The position numbers and the translations under genes are program-made. Shown piece by piece: positions 33,201 to 45,773 of a stretch of DNA of 64,000 bases (position 1 is the stretch's first letter; every line of letters starts with the position of its first letter). This stretch comes from Hemerocallis citrina (taxonomy: Eukaryota; Streptophyta; Magnoliopsida; Asparagales; Asphodelaceae), in the NCBI GenBank assembly GCA_017893485.1, contig CM030363.1:81818230-81882229 (forward strand). The letters run 5' to 3'. The notes below the pieces were generated by a model. It did not search any database, had not been told where the DNA came from, and saw nothing but the letters and a program-made list of their open reading frames with translations.

Positions 33201-34628
33201 ATAAGTTGAGTGCCTGGAAATTGTGACTAGGAACTACCCTCCTGCTATTTCGGAGGAAATAGTGGGAACTACCTGCCTAGGCACAATTTTCAGGATGAAT
33301 AGGCGAGTTGTTGATATGATGCCGATATTTCAGGTTGGAAATAAAAGAGAAGTAAATTGAAATATGTGTTGCGAGGGAAAATAAAAGTCAGTATAACCAT
33401 GATGAATTGATGATGAGTATGATAATGTATGATGAGAGTAAAGGTGTGATATTGCGAGATGTGAGGATAGGTGTTATACGAAATAAATGAATGTGGTGGG
33501 GTGTAATGTGAAACTGAGTATGAAAGATTACGAGTTATGAGTTCGTAGATGCTAATGTATGGCTAATGAAGGACGTGGCTAAATAGGTATGAAGAAAAGT
33601 GGTAGTGACATTATGAGATTAGTTGAGAAAATAAAGAAATGATGAGGTGACGATAATTGTGAAAAGATAGAGTATTAGCGTAGGAGAGTTCAAAATGAAA
33701 AGTAATGGAGTGTGAATTAATATGTTGCTATGTGATTGAGTGTGAATTGAAGGAGTTGGATGTATATATATTTATATATACACACAGTTACATGTTAATA
33801 TGATGCATATAATGAAGTTATGGCTTTATACAGATGGATACAGTTTGGCAGAATACTTTGTTATAAATTCGTATGTATGGTGTTTTATGTTTGAATTTAA
33901 GGTTGAATTTCTTATATTGATATTCGTAAGTTTAAGTTGTTTTCTTTTTATAATTTACTTGAATTATGAGTTTAGTAAATTATACTCACACCAGAAATGG
34001 CTAACCCCTTAATGTTTGGGGGGTTAGGGGAGTCCGAGGACTACCCTAAATCCCCTACTGTTACAGGTTCCCATTAGTGCAGAGAGGAGGCGCAGATTGT
34101 AGGGTGAGGATTTATTTTAAAATTTTTGTATTAATTAGTTAGGATGAGAGGTAATTTTATGATTTAAATTGTATTATGGATGTATAAGTATGTAAATGAT
34201 GATGGTGAGTATAGTATGGAGTAGTATGTGGTGGTTGTGACCCGTACCCATCTTGTTGTGGCGTACCGGGCTCTGTGGTAGGTTTTACAAAGATTTTTCT
34301 AAAATTTTACCTGGTTTTTCAAAGAAATTTATCGTTTTTATTTGATATTTGATAATCCGTAATGAGTTTGGCCCCCAGAGCATTATATTATATTGCCTGT
34401 ATGTTTCTGCTCATTTTGGCCTGGGGAGCCCGTAAAATGATTGTCTGTATTGTGAGCTACGGAATTTTGAGCAGAATTCCGTAAACTATCTGTGTTTCGG
34501 GGCAAAATTTACAGGGGAAACTCTGCCGAAATTTTTCTTGAAATATAACTTTCTTAGTTTATGTTTAAAGTAACACAGAAATTGAAAGAATTGAGTTTGG
34601 AGTCAAAAAAATTTATTCGGGCGTTACA
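30276..34628 (+). mobile_element. D: 4.35-kb solo LTR
   Basis: Bounded by TGTAACACCTCGAAT and ATTCGGGCGTTACA and flanked by CCAAA on both sides (30271-30275, 34629-34633). It has no internal LTR pair, primer site or coding region, so it is best read as a solo LTR of a large-LTR gypsy family. Near its 3' end it has a block CTCACACC...TGGCTAACCCC...TTTGGGGGGTTAGG shared with H. The last 400 bp recur as D2 at 20706-21239. Internally it is rich in GGAGTTAT/GGAGATATA repeats. Confidence 0.82.
31800..32425. repeat. AT-rich GGAGTTATA repeats and TTTGGGG hairpins in D
   Basis: Irregular 20-30-bp repeats (ATAAAGGAGTTATA), then five copies of a roughly 50-bp unit holding CCCCAAAT-TATA-ATTTGGGG, a hairpin, each followed by ACAGGAGTTAT or a close variant. 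Confidence 0.75.
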
Positions 34629-34758
34629 CCAAATCAGCTTATCCTCTGTGATGTTTATACTAAGGTCGCGATTACCAATCACGACCACAGGTATGATAGG
34701 TCGCGATTGACATTAGCGATTATGCTGTTTGCCAAATTAGCTTATCCTCTGTGAATAT
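34629..34758. repeat. 102-bp tandem units of E, right of the D insertion
   Basis: Remainder of unit 2, then unit 3 at 34649-34750, which leads into the right inverted end. The first five bases, CCAAA, are the target duplication of D. Confidence 0.85.
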
Positions 34759-35036
34759 GACTCATAATAGCCTACCACTATGGTCGCTATTGGGAATAGC
34801 AACCTCAGTTGGAGGAGGTCGCTAGTGGCATTAGCGACCTCTTTTACACATACTCAGCCCAATCCCCTCCGTACTCTACCAGGTGTGGGAGTACAAATTT
34901 GGTGGATATGAAGAGGCCGCTATTCCCAATAGCGGCCGCTGCTGACGTGGCAGTGGTTAGCCCACGAACGCTAATAGTTTGGGACCTGGCCTAAAAACAC
35001 AAATACCATAAAGTGGCCTAGTACGGCAAAAAATTC
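34759..35036 (-). repeat. right terminal inverted repeat of E
   Basis: Reverse complement of 29805-30083. It contains GGCCGCTATTCCCAATAGCGGCC, a perfect 10-bp stem, where the left copy has a mismatched version. Confidence 0.9.
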
Positions 35037-35045
35037 CAATTTCTA

Positions 35046-35794
35046 TTAGGCTCTTTTAACTTTTCCGACTATAAATAGAAAGAAAGTACATAATTCTCAA
35101 AATAGTTTAAGGAATTTATAAAAGTGTTTAAAAGTTTAAGAGGTGAAAGTGTCCAATAAGAAGTCAGTGTCAAGCGCGGGTCTAAAATATTTATCCTAAA
35201 TGAAAATGTTGCAAAAAAAAAAAATTGAGATGGGATGTATTGATGAGATTGGATGTATTGATGAGATTGGCTGATTGCTAAACAATTTGAAACTTCTTGT
35301 GAAATCATTCCTTCTTGTCATAATCCTTTTTGTTCTGCGGAGCATTCTTATATCAATATTGGATTACAGCAAATGGTGTTTTTTTGAAAGTAGCACTTAA
35401 TATCTATATAATAAATCACAATGTAATTTGAATTTTTTTTATTTTTTTATTTTTTTAATCAAGTGACTCTTCTCTAATTGAAACAAAATTAATGACTCAC
35501 ATTCACCATTGCAAAAGTCATTTTTTCTGCAAAACTCCCCCCCCCCCCTTCCTCTAAAAAAAAAGAAGATATTTCATCATTTTGCACCCTTAAATAAGAA
35601 GTTGAATTTTACACCCCCATTTATAATTATTCAAATATAGACTTTTATTTACAACTAAATGTTATCGTGCTATTCAAACTTGAGCTGCATAAACTCCATG
35701 ATGAAAGTTTCAGATTCATGCACCCGAAATGCTGAAAAGTAAATGTATCCAATATTAACATATGATAGTAGAAAACAGTGAGAACACCAAAGTT

Positions 35795-35796
<2 letters not shown>
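35046..35796. other. AT-rich intergenic DNA
   Basis: No gene or recognisable element. There is a 12-C run at 35537-35548, poly(A) and poly(T) tracts, and a short GATGTATTGATGAGATTG tandem duplication near 35235-35270. Confidence 0.6.

Positions 35797-35839
<43 letters not shown>
35797..35839. repeat. (AC)n microsatellite
   Basis: About 21 AC units in an unbroken run, followed by ACATATATA. Confidence 0.95.
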
Positions 35840-35841
<2 letters not shown>

Positions 35842-35845
<4 letters not shown>

Positions 35846-36262
35846 AGCAATGCTCCGTCACACATATATATATAAGCAATGCTCCATTGCAAACGGATCG
35901 GTTTGCACAGACCCGTGCAAACGAACCCCGTGGCCCTTAGATCTCAAGTTTATTTTGATCTAAAGGCTGTGATCGAGCCCCGCCCATTAATTGAACCTAG
36001 GCCGTTGTTCCAAACAACGACCTAGGTTGTTTGAAACAACAGTTTTTTATAGCCTAGGTCGTTGTTTGGAACAACAGCCTAGGTTCATTCAGACAACTCG
36101 TTGAATGAACCTAGGCCGTTGTTCCAAACAACTGCCTAAGTTGTTTGAAACAACATCATTTTATAGCCTAAGTCATTGTTGGGAACAACGGCCTAGATTA
36201 TAAAAGGCCGCTATTTCAAACAACGGCCTAGGTTTGTACTTTTTATAACCTAGGCCATTGTT
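35842..36262. repeat. K: cluster of CCTAGG...AACAA hairpins
   Basis: Several imperfect copies of CCTAGGCCGTTGTT-CCAA-AACAACG(A)CCTAGG and its variants, alternately oriented, so long stems can form over about 250 bp. It is preceded by GCAATGCTCC duplicated at 35869 and 35848 and by GGTTTGCACAGACCCGTGC. It may be a small inverted-repeat transposon, but I could not find matching ends or a target duplication. Confidence 0.6.
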
Positions 36263-36517
36263 TGTAGGATCAAATTTGGGAGTGAGTGAGAGAGCGAATG
36301 AGACGAAGAGTTATTTGGAACGAAATTTCCAAATTACCCCTCACAACTTAAGTGAGATGGAATGATGGGTGGGTCACGATGGCTTTCGTACCTTGAGTTA
36401 AGTCGAAGAGAGGGCAGCGGACGTCTGTCGTACACCTCAGCTTGCCTTAAACTCTTAGTGTTAAGCCTCAATAGAATTCAAACCGCAAAATAAACAAGCC
36501 GAATGATCATTCAACCT
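36263..36517. other. unique flank left of element F
   Basis: No gene or repeat recognised. It ends with AACCT (36513-36517), the probable target duplication of F. Confidence 0.5.
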
Positions 36518-39500
36518 TGTCATGACCCGCTTCCCAAAATAAGGGAATACGAGTCCATGATGAAGGCCGAGAAAATTATATTAATATCATCCATAAGTTG
36601 TACCAATCTTAACTCAACAATATGAAAAGAATAATCACAACCACGCAGGAAAAGCATAATCACATAAACAAAGATACTATGATAAAACATGCAAAATTTC
36701 AGGTGGGTCAACACACCTGAAATACAAAGTTCAATAAAGTAATAATGCAAGTAAGAAATAAACATGCAGGAAATAATTAATTGTAGGCAACGCTCCAGCT
36801 TCTATCCTAGAAGAATTGCTCACCAAGACCTTCAGGCAATTCTCCTTGTGCACCTGTAGTTTGATCATCTAGAGTTGGGGGAAAATGTCTGTTAGAGCAA
36901 GTACGGACAACAAGTAGTGAAGGCAAAGAGTAAAGGAACATGGTACATCATGGAATGTGAAGCTAGAACAAAATCAAGAACAATTAATAATGGTTGATGG
37001 AAAGTCTAGATTTAACAATGCAATTATCAATAACAATAATCAATAAACAATGTCAATGTCAATAGTCATGATCAAAGTATGCAAGTGTCAATCTAGTCTA
37101 TTATTCTTTAGCCTAACTAATGGACGTACTAATGCGTCCCATACCACAGGTTCGGTGCATACAACCAGTGTTTGTTTAGACTATAGTGGTGGGATCTACA
37201 GAGCGTGTACTCGGCATCGATAATAATAATTTACAATCAATAATTGACAATCAATAATTTACAATCGATACTCCACCTCCAATGACAATACAATATAACG
37301 ATAAGGCCCTTACCGAGTACAGTTTCTGAGATTATCTACTACTAAGTCAACCCTTAATATCCTGGCTTATTAATATTTTATTATTTCAATCATGATCATG
37401 CAATGCAACAAAATGAGGTGATGCATGATATATATATTCGATTCTCATTCACTAAATGCAAGGTTAACACATTTACATGCAATGTTGCGAAAGTGCACAT
37501 TCTAGACAGCAAGATGTTGCTGTACAAAAGTGAACTTTCCCGCTGCTACAGGAAGGCAAATCTGGATCCGTCAGGAATTCTAAAAACTAGACTCTCTGCT
37601 GGTTCCAATGCATATACACACAATACATAAAAACTACAGTGAGTGTGTCTACTAGTCGATTTATTACAGGTCTGCCATTTGGACAGCAACTCAGAGTGAA
37701 AGCATTATATGTGTGATTCAATGTAAAAACCTAATTAAAAATCTTACAAAATTATAATCTATTCCCTGGGGTTGTCTACTATCATGCTTGTAAATCCCAG
37801 ACCTTAATTCTTAATTTATCTTGCTGTTTCTATTGGTCAGACATTATAACGTACCCAATACGCAGTGAGTGAAATTAAGACAGTGCAGTGATAAAACCTG
37901 AATATCTTACAATTCGGGGGTCGGATCACAAAACCGTCAGATGGTCTAGCTTTCAGTATCACAGGGCTTCAACTATATTCAGTAAGTTTTAATTGATTTT
38001 GAATATAGCTAGTTCAATTACTTTATTCTTTACAGATTAAAGGTTCTGGTAGCAATCTAGAGTCAAATCTCTTCATGTAAAATCAAGATGTAATTTCGTT
38101 ACAAAAATCTATAGAAATTAGAAAGTGGATCCTAAGCATGTCTATTAATTTTCTGGAGAATTTCATGTCATTATTCTTTTGTTAATACTGTGTTCCAATT
38201 AGAAGTTGTGTCGATGTTTCACTAAACAGCAAATCTGGAAATACACAGCCAGCAGTAACAAAAAGTGTGATATCTAACAACTCACGGATCGGAATCTGGA
38301 TTCGTAAAATGTTCTCGAAAATAGATTCATCAAGCTACAATTTCTTTTTACATAGTTCTAGTTGATTTTTATAGTAACAGTTCTAGTTGATTTTTATAGT
38401 AATAGGGTCGAAATCTCAGTACAACATAACACAGGCAGCAGGGAATGATGAAATGTAATCATATGCAATCGTCATAATGATCAATCTACATGCTCCTATA
38501 TCATGGAATGTACTAACATTATATGCAGCAATTTAAGATGAATTTCTACAGTATACAAAGTCAAATTATCATGTTACGATTCAAATCTTGAGATCACAAT
38601 CAATCAACATGCATTCAAATCACCATACATGTCCTATATGCAAGTTTCTAGTCAAATTATTCATGTCGTGTGTGCATACAAACTTGGGTTTGAATCAAAG
38701 GATATTGGCACGAAGTCAATAATACCTTGGGTTAGCTCGTGTAAACCCTCAATATACTCATTAGAAGGTATACAATATAACAATATGATAATTGAAAGAG
38801 AACTACTTGCGGAGATCAACAATTTTGAACTAGAATAACGAGTGAGTTCAAGTAGACTTGCCTTTGAATGATGATTACCGAGATGTAAGGAATAACGGGA
38901 TGAGAATCCCGACGGTGACGGCCAATCCCAACAATCAGGACATCAAAATAGCAATGAGATTGATGCCGAAGATGATGATGATCCTGATGCTGAACGACGA
39001 TCTGATATGAACGGAAGATCTTGATCCGAACAATTGATCAAGATGATTAAGATGATCAAAGCGATCGATGGCTAAGATTCAAGGATCAAGAAGATCAAAT
39101 GGTACAGATCAAAACCTGATCAAGTGCAGCATCAAGCTCAGATGTTAATGGATGGGGTTGCTGGCTTCGGCTTACGGTAGGGGGCTGATCGAGTGGCAGA
39201 GGAAGGCGAGGGTGCTCGGGTGGTGCTTGGCACAGCCGAGGAGGAAGACAGCAGATGCAGCAACGACAGGGAAGCAGTGAGGTCAGGGGCGGAGCGGCGG
39301 CGCTCGGTTGACGGGGTGAAGGCGACAAGGGCATTTGGGTTTCGGCATAAATGGCGAGGGGAACATAGTGGAGGGGCGACTGAGGGATGGCGACACTGGT
39401 GTCGGGCCGAGGGTCGACGACGCTCGAGGAAGGAGGCAATCGATGGATGGAGCTTCTCGGTCGATAGGAGGCAGGGGTTCAAGGGTGGAGACTGAGTCAC

Positions 39501-40644
39501 TGACGTAAGTTGAGGGTGGTTATGACGGGCTGACGAGGATGGACGAGGGTGCTGGCGAGGCGCAGGGGCACCGGGGCATGGGGTCGTGAGGTTGAAGTCG
39601 GGCACCGTTGGGGTGAAGGTCGACAGTGCAGGATGGGTTCTCGATTGGCAGTTGCATTGGATGAAGACAACGAGGGCAGGCGAGGGTGTTGTGGTGGTCG
39701 CTGTGCTGGCTCGATGGATCGAAGATGTGTTGCTTTAGTCGATAGGTGATCGGTGAGGTGGCGATGAGGAGGAGGGAAATGGTTGCGGTGACTGGAGGGA
39801 CGACGAGGGCTTGCAGAGTCTAGCGGGGCTTCGACGCAGGGAGAAGGAGGAAGAAGGGAGATGAGCGGGAGGAAGATGAAGGGGTTCTTGAACAGTAAGA
39901 AGGTGAGGGTTGGGTAGTCAGAAAGTGGAAAGGTTTAGGGTGGTTATCAAGAAGAGAGAGAGAGTCACGGGGTTAGTGGGCAGTTAGGATAAGTGGGGAA
40001 CGTGAGAGAGAGATTGAGGGTTGATCTGGTCAACAAGTAGATTAGTGGGAGAATTGGGTTATTGGGTTTAGGGTAGACTAGGATCCAATAAGGGAATGAG
40101 CCTGGGTACATATATGTGGGCTTCACAAAAGAATCTATTAATTATAGGATGAGCTAAAATTTGGGTTGTTAGGAAAATGATAATAATAATAATAGAACCA
40201 AACCAGGTTGGGCATCCAAAGGGATAAATAAATAATACAATGAAAATAATATAAATTGGGCTTGAAAATAAATTAGAATTCACCAAAAAAATAGATCAAG
40301 TAAAATAATAAAGTAATTCAATAGATGAATTTTAATAAATAATCAAGAAATAACAACAACAACAACGACAACAACAATAAAAAATTATATAACAAAATAG
40401 TATTCGGTTTAACGAATTTATTAAATGGTAATAATATATTTGATTTGGGCTCAAATATAAATAGTCGATCAATTAGGAATATGAAATAAAGTTAAAATAT
40501 ATCATCATTCGAAATAAATATAACGGTCGATTAGAAAAGACTTTAATAGAAGATCGAAAATAAATTTAAAACAAAATGAATTTATAAATAATCAAAATAC
40601 AAGAAGTATTCAGAAAATGTGTATCGGCAGGAACGAGAGTGACA
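36518..40644 (-). repeat. 3' LTR of F
   Basis: 4127 bp, TGTCACTCTCG... to ...GGTCATGACA on the minus strand. It is colinear with 41745-46057. A GC-rich block at 39120-39860 differs strongly in composition from the AT-rich rest. No supported gene. Confidence 0.88.
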
Positions 40645-41744
40645 ATCCTACCAACCTTACAACAAAATTTTGTCCTACCCACCTCGAAATTTGAATAGGC
40701 GGTACATAGGACAAAGCGAAAGCAACATGTGAAATAACAAAACTGAGAATTAAAGGGAAAGAAACGAAATGGTGGCAACACCAGAATAAGAAGGAACATG
40801 GATATGAATGGAGTAATGTACAAAGATGCTGAATAAAAATTCGATGAATGATGAAGAATGGAATGTATGAAAAAGAAGTACAATGATGCAAGGAATTAGA
40901 GATTTAGTGACAATGCAATTGTAGAGAAGGTAAACGGTATCAGAAGGAAGAAGAAACAACACAAGACTCGTAAGATAACTAAGTAAGAAGATGAAGGAGT
41001 ATGTAGAACTGGAATCGAAGAGAGAATGGATAGGAATGAATTGAACCAAGTAATGAGTCAACGGACGAGGAAGAATGCAGGTAATGGAAGGAAGCAAACA
41101 ATGCAGGTAAGGAAAAGCAACAATAAAATCCTGGGACCTATGGGTTATGGGCCCACCACGCTCCCGCTGTGCTACTCTGATAGGGAAGAATCCGTCAATA
41201 GCGTCCGTTAGCTCCAGCAATTTACCTCATGTCTCGTCGAATCCTGACGTGCCCAAATGGTGTACCTTTAGCATGAAATTCAAACTCCTTGCAATTTGGG
41301 ATTCTAAAAACTTCCTGAGATCCTGGGGCTCTGCATGCACATCTTGGAGTGAACGAAAACACCTCCTCTCGTGGTGATGGTCGCTGACATGCCGTTGTAG
41401 ACCACGTGACGCCAATCGACGAACCGAGCAGGAATAACAAGAATGACACCGGAATCACGATAATATGGGTAGTAAAAGGATGAATTTATACTCAATAAAG
41501 AGTCAACGAATGAGGACGACTACGAGGGACGGAAGAAAATGAGTAATCACAGCGTTGAATATGAAGAGACCAGAAGTGGATCGAAAAGATTAGTACCTAG
41601 ATTATGTAGGTTATTAAATGTTCATGTGATCAACGTGGTGCACATATTATTGAGTTAAACTGGCTAGAGCCAAACTTGACTAACGTATTAGCCAAATATG
41701 ACTAACACATTGGCCAAAACCTGGCTCTGATACCACTAAAAACC
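40645..41744 (-). other. internal region of F
   Basis: 1.1 kb between the LTRs. Minus-strand fragments read like an eroded gag start (EFLESQIARSLNF, LELTDAIDGFFPIR) but stops and shifts are frequent. The left end carries the purine-rich tract next to the 3' LTR and the right end carries the primer site. It cannot code for its own transposition. Confidence 0.65.
41722..41735 (-). other. primer-binding site of F (initiator tRNA-Met)
   Basis: The minus strand reads TGGTATCAGAGCCA, nine bases inside the 5' LTR end. It is complementary to the 3' end of plant initiator tRNA-Met and fixes the element's orientation. Confidence 0.9.
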
Positions 41745-44700
41745 TGTCACGCTTCGCTTCCCAAAATAAGGAAATACGAGTCCGTGACGAAGGCCCAGCG
41801 AATGATATTAACATCATCTATAATTTGTACCAATCTTAACTCAACAACATGAAAAGAATAATCACAACCACGCAGGAAAAGCATAATCACATAAACAAAG
41901 AACCTATGATAAAACATGCAATAGTCCAAAGTAATAGCCAACAATTGGGAATAAACAACTTCGGGTCAACATGCCCGGAATACAAAGTTCAACAAAGTAA
42001 TAAAGCAAGTACGAAATAAACATGGAGGAAATAATTTATTGTAGGCAATGCTCCAGCTTCCATCCTAGAAGAATTGCTCACCAAGACCTTCAGGCAATTA
42101 TCCTTGTGCACCTGTAGTTTGATCATCTAGAGTTGGGGGGAAATGTCCGTTAAAGCAAGTACGGACATCAAATATTGAAGGTAAAGAGTAAAGGAATATG
42201 GTACATCAAGGAATATAAAGCTAGAACAAAATCAAGAACAATTAATAATGGTTGATGGAAAGTCTAGATTTAGCAATGAAATTCTCAATAACAATAATCG
42301 ATAAACTATATCAATGTCAATAGTCATGATCAAAGTATGCAAGTGTCAATCTAGTCTATTAGTCTTTAGCCTAACTAATGCACGTACTACTGCGTCACAT
42401 ATCATAGGTTGGGTGCATACAACCAGTGTTCGTTTAGACTATAGTGGTGGGATCTACAGAGTGTGTACTCAGCATCGATAACAATAATTTACAATCAATA
42501 ATTGATAATCAATAATTTACAATTAATACTCCTCCTTCCATGACAATACAATATAATGATAAGGCATTTACCGAGTACAGTTGAGATTATCCACTACTAA
42601 GTCAACCCTTATTATCCCCGCTTGTTAATATTTTATTATGTCAATCATGATCATGCAATGTGTTTAAGAATGTCAAGGCGATGGTAAGGTTGCAACAAAA
42701 TGATGCGATGCATGATATATATATTCGATTCTCATTCACTAAATGCAAGGTTAACACATTTACCTGCAATGCTACGAAAGCGCACATTCTGGACATGAAG
42801 ACGTTGCTGTACAAAAGTGAAGTTTCCCGCTGCTACAGAAAGGCAAATCTGGATCCGTCAGGAATTCTAGAAACTAGACTCCCTGTCGGTTCCAATGCAT
42901 ATGCACACAATATATGAGAACTACAGTGAGTGTGTCTACTAGTCGATTTATTACAGGTTTGCCGTTTAGACAACAACTCAGAGTGAAAGCATTATATGTG
43001 TGATTCAATGTAAAAACCTAATTAAAAATCTTACAAAATTATAATATATTCCCTGGGGTTGTCTACTATCATGCTTGTAAATCCCAGACCCTAATTCTTA
43101 ATTTATCTTGCTATTTCTATTGGTCGAACTTTATAACGTACCCAATAAGTAGTGAATCTGAAATCTAGACAGTGTAGTGATAAAACCTGAATATCTTGCA
43201 ATTCAGGAGTCAGATCACAAAACAGTCAGATGGTCTAGCTTCCAGTATCACAGGGCTACAACTTATATTTAGTAAGTTTCAATTCATTTTGATTATAGCT
43301 AGGTCGATTACTGTATTCCTTTACAGATTAAAGGTTCTGGCAATTCAAAATCAAGGTGTAAATTCAATACAAAAAATCTATAAAAAGAAAGTGGACCCTA
43401 AGCATGTATATCAATTTCCTAGAGAATTTCATGTCTTTATTCTAGAGTCAAATCTCTACGTGTAAAATCAATGTGCAAATTCAATACAAAAATCTATAAA
43501 AATTAGAAAGTGGACCCTAAGCATGTATATTAATTTCCTGGAGAATTTCATGTCAATATTCTACTGTTAATACTGTGTCCCAATTGGAAGTTGTGTCAAT
43601 GTCCCACTAAATAGCAAATCTGGAAATACACAGCCAGCAGTAACAAAAACTGTGATATCTAACAACTCACGGATCGAAATCTTGATCCGTAAAATGTTCT
43701 GGAAACTAGATTCATCAAGCTACAATTTCTTTTTACATAGTTCTAGTTGATTTTTATAGTAACAAGGTCGAAATCTCAGTACAACAAAACACAGGCAGCA
43801 GGGAATGATGAAATGTAATCATATGCAATCGTTATAATGATCAATCTACATGCTCCTATATCATGGAATGCACTAACATTATATGCAGCAATTTAAGATG
43901 AATTTCTACAGTATACAGAGTCAAATTATCATGTTACGATTCAAATCTTGAGATCACAATCAATCAACATGCATTCAAATCATTATACATGTCCTATATG
44001 CAAGTTTCTAGTCAAATTATTCATGTCTTGTGTGCATACAAGATTGGATTTGAATCAAAGGATATTGGCACGAAGTCAATAATACCACGAGTTAGTTCGT
44101 GTAAACCATCAATATACTCAACGGAAGGCATACAATATAACAGTATGATAATTGAAAGAGAACAACTTGCGGAGATCAATAATCTTGAACTAGAATAATG
44201 AGTGAGTTCAAGTAGACTTGCCTTTGAATGATGATTACCGAGATGTAAGGAATACGGGATGAGAATCCCGACGGTGACGGTCAATCCCAACGACCGAGAC
44301 AACAAAATAGCAATGAGATTGACACTGAAGATGATGATGATCCCGTTGCTGAACGACGATCTAATATGAACGGACGATCTTGATCCGAACTGTCGATCAA
44401 GACGATCAAGATGATCAAAGCGATCGATGGCTAAGATTCATGGATCAAGAAGATAAAGCCTGATCAAGTGTCGCATCATGCTCAGATATGGACGAACGGG
44501 GTTGTTGGCTTCGGCGGACGGTAGGGGGCTGATCGAGTGGCAGAGGAAGGCGAGGGTGCTCGGGTGGTCTTGGGCGCAGCTGAGGAGCAGGATAGGGGGT
44601 GCAGCAACGACAGGGAAGCAGCGAAGTCAGGGGCAGAGCGATGAAGATCGGTTGATGGGGTGAAGGAGACGAGGGCTGTTGGGTTTCGGTGGCAATGGCG

Positions 44701-45708
44701 AGGGGAACACAGCGGATGGGCGACTGTAGGATGGCAAATCTGCTGTCGGGCCGAGGGTCGACGGTGCTCGGGAGGGAGGGGGGGTAATCGATGGATGGAA
44801 CTTCTTGGTCAACGAGAGGCAGGGGTTCGAGGGTGGAGATTGAGGCACTGGCAGAAGTCGAATGTGGTTGCGACGGGCTGATGAAGAAGGACGAGGGTGC
44901 TGGCGAGGTGTAGGGGCACCGGATCTTGGGGTCGTGAGGTTGAAGATGAGGCAGTGTCGGGGTGAAGGTCGACGGTGCAGGATGGGTTCGCGGTTGGTGG
45001 TTGCGTTGGATGAAGACAACGAGGGGAGACGAGGGTGCTGTGGTGGTCGCTGGGCTGGCTCGACAGATCGAAGATGGGTTGCTTCAGTCGACGGGTGATC
45101 GATGAGGTGGCGACAAGGAGGAGGGAAGTGGTTGCGGTGACTGGAGGGACGATGGGGGCTTGCGAAGTCGAGCGGGGCTTCGACACAGGGAGATGAGCGG
45201 GAGGAAGAAGGGAGATGAACGGGAGGAAGATGAAGGTGTTCTTGAACAGTGAGAAGGTGAGGGTTGGGGGTTGTGTAATCAGAAAGTGAAAAGGTTTTGG
45301 GTGGCTATTAAGAAGAGAGGGAGAGAGAGTCACAGGGTTAGTGGGCAGTCAGGATAAGTCAGGAACGTGAGAGAGAGATTCAAGGTTGATCTGGTCAACA
45401 AGCAGATTAGGGGAAGAATTGGGCTATTGGGTTTATGGTAGACTAGGATCCAATAAGAGAATGGACCTGGGTAGACAGATGTGGGCTTCACAAAAGAATC
45501 AATTAATTATAGGATGGGCTAAAATTTGGGTTTTTAGGAAAATGATAATAATAATAATAAAATCAAACTAGGTTGGGCTTGGATAAATAAATAATACAAT
45601 GAAAAGAATATAAATTGGGCTTGAAAATCAATTAGAATTCACCAAGAAAAATAGATCAAGTAAAATAATAAAGTAATTCAATAGATGAATTTTAATAAAT
45701 AATCAAGA

Positions 45709-45773
<65 letters not shown>

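Larger units (their letters stand above)
29805..35036. mobile_element. E: non-autonomous Mutator-like transposon with 279-bp inverted ends
   Basis: Terminal inverted repeats lie at 29805-30083 and 34759-35036, starting GA(G/A)TTTTTTGCCGTACTAGG on each side. They are flanked by the 9-bp direct repeat CAATTTCTA (29796-29804 and 35037-35045). Long inverted ends plus a 9-bp duplication are characteristic of Mutator-like elements. Apart from the inserted LTR D (30276-34628) the element is only about 0.88 kb and codes for nothing. The core is three 102-bp tandem units. The ends contain several perfect GGTCGC-type hairpins. Confidence 0.9.

Noticed and set aside
35645..35836. Cys/Val-repeat ORF
   Set aside because: It is produced by the (AC)n microsatellite.
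39095..39605. Pro/Ser-rich ORFs in the F LTRs as genes
   Set aside because: GC-rich composition leaves several frames open on both strands. The starts differ between the two LTRs and no domain is visible. I kept it only as a finding about composition.
40566..41220. Minus-strand ORFs in the F internal region as functional genes
   Set aside because: They are short, overlap each other in different frames, and show only vague gag-like pieces.
41722..41735. tRNA-Met-like sequence as a tRNA gene
   Set aside because: Only the 14-nt complement of the 3' end is present, next to an LTR. It is a primer-binding site.
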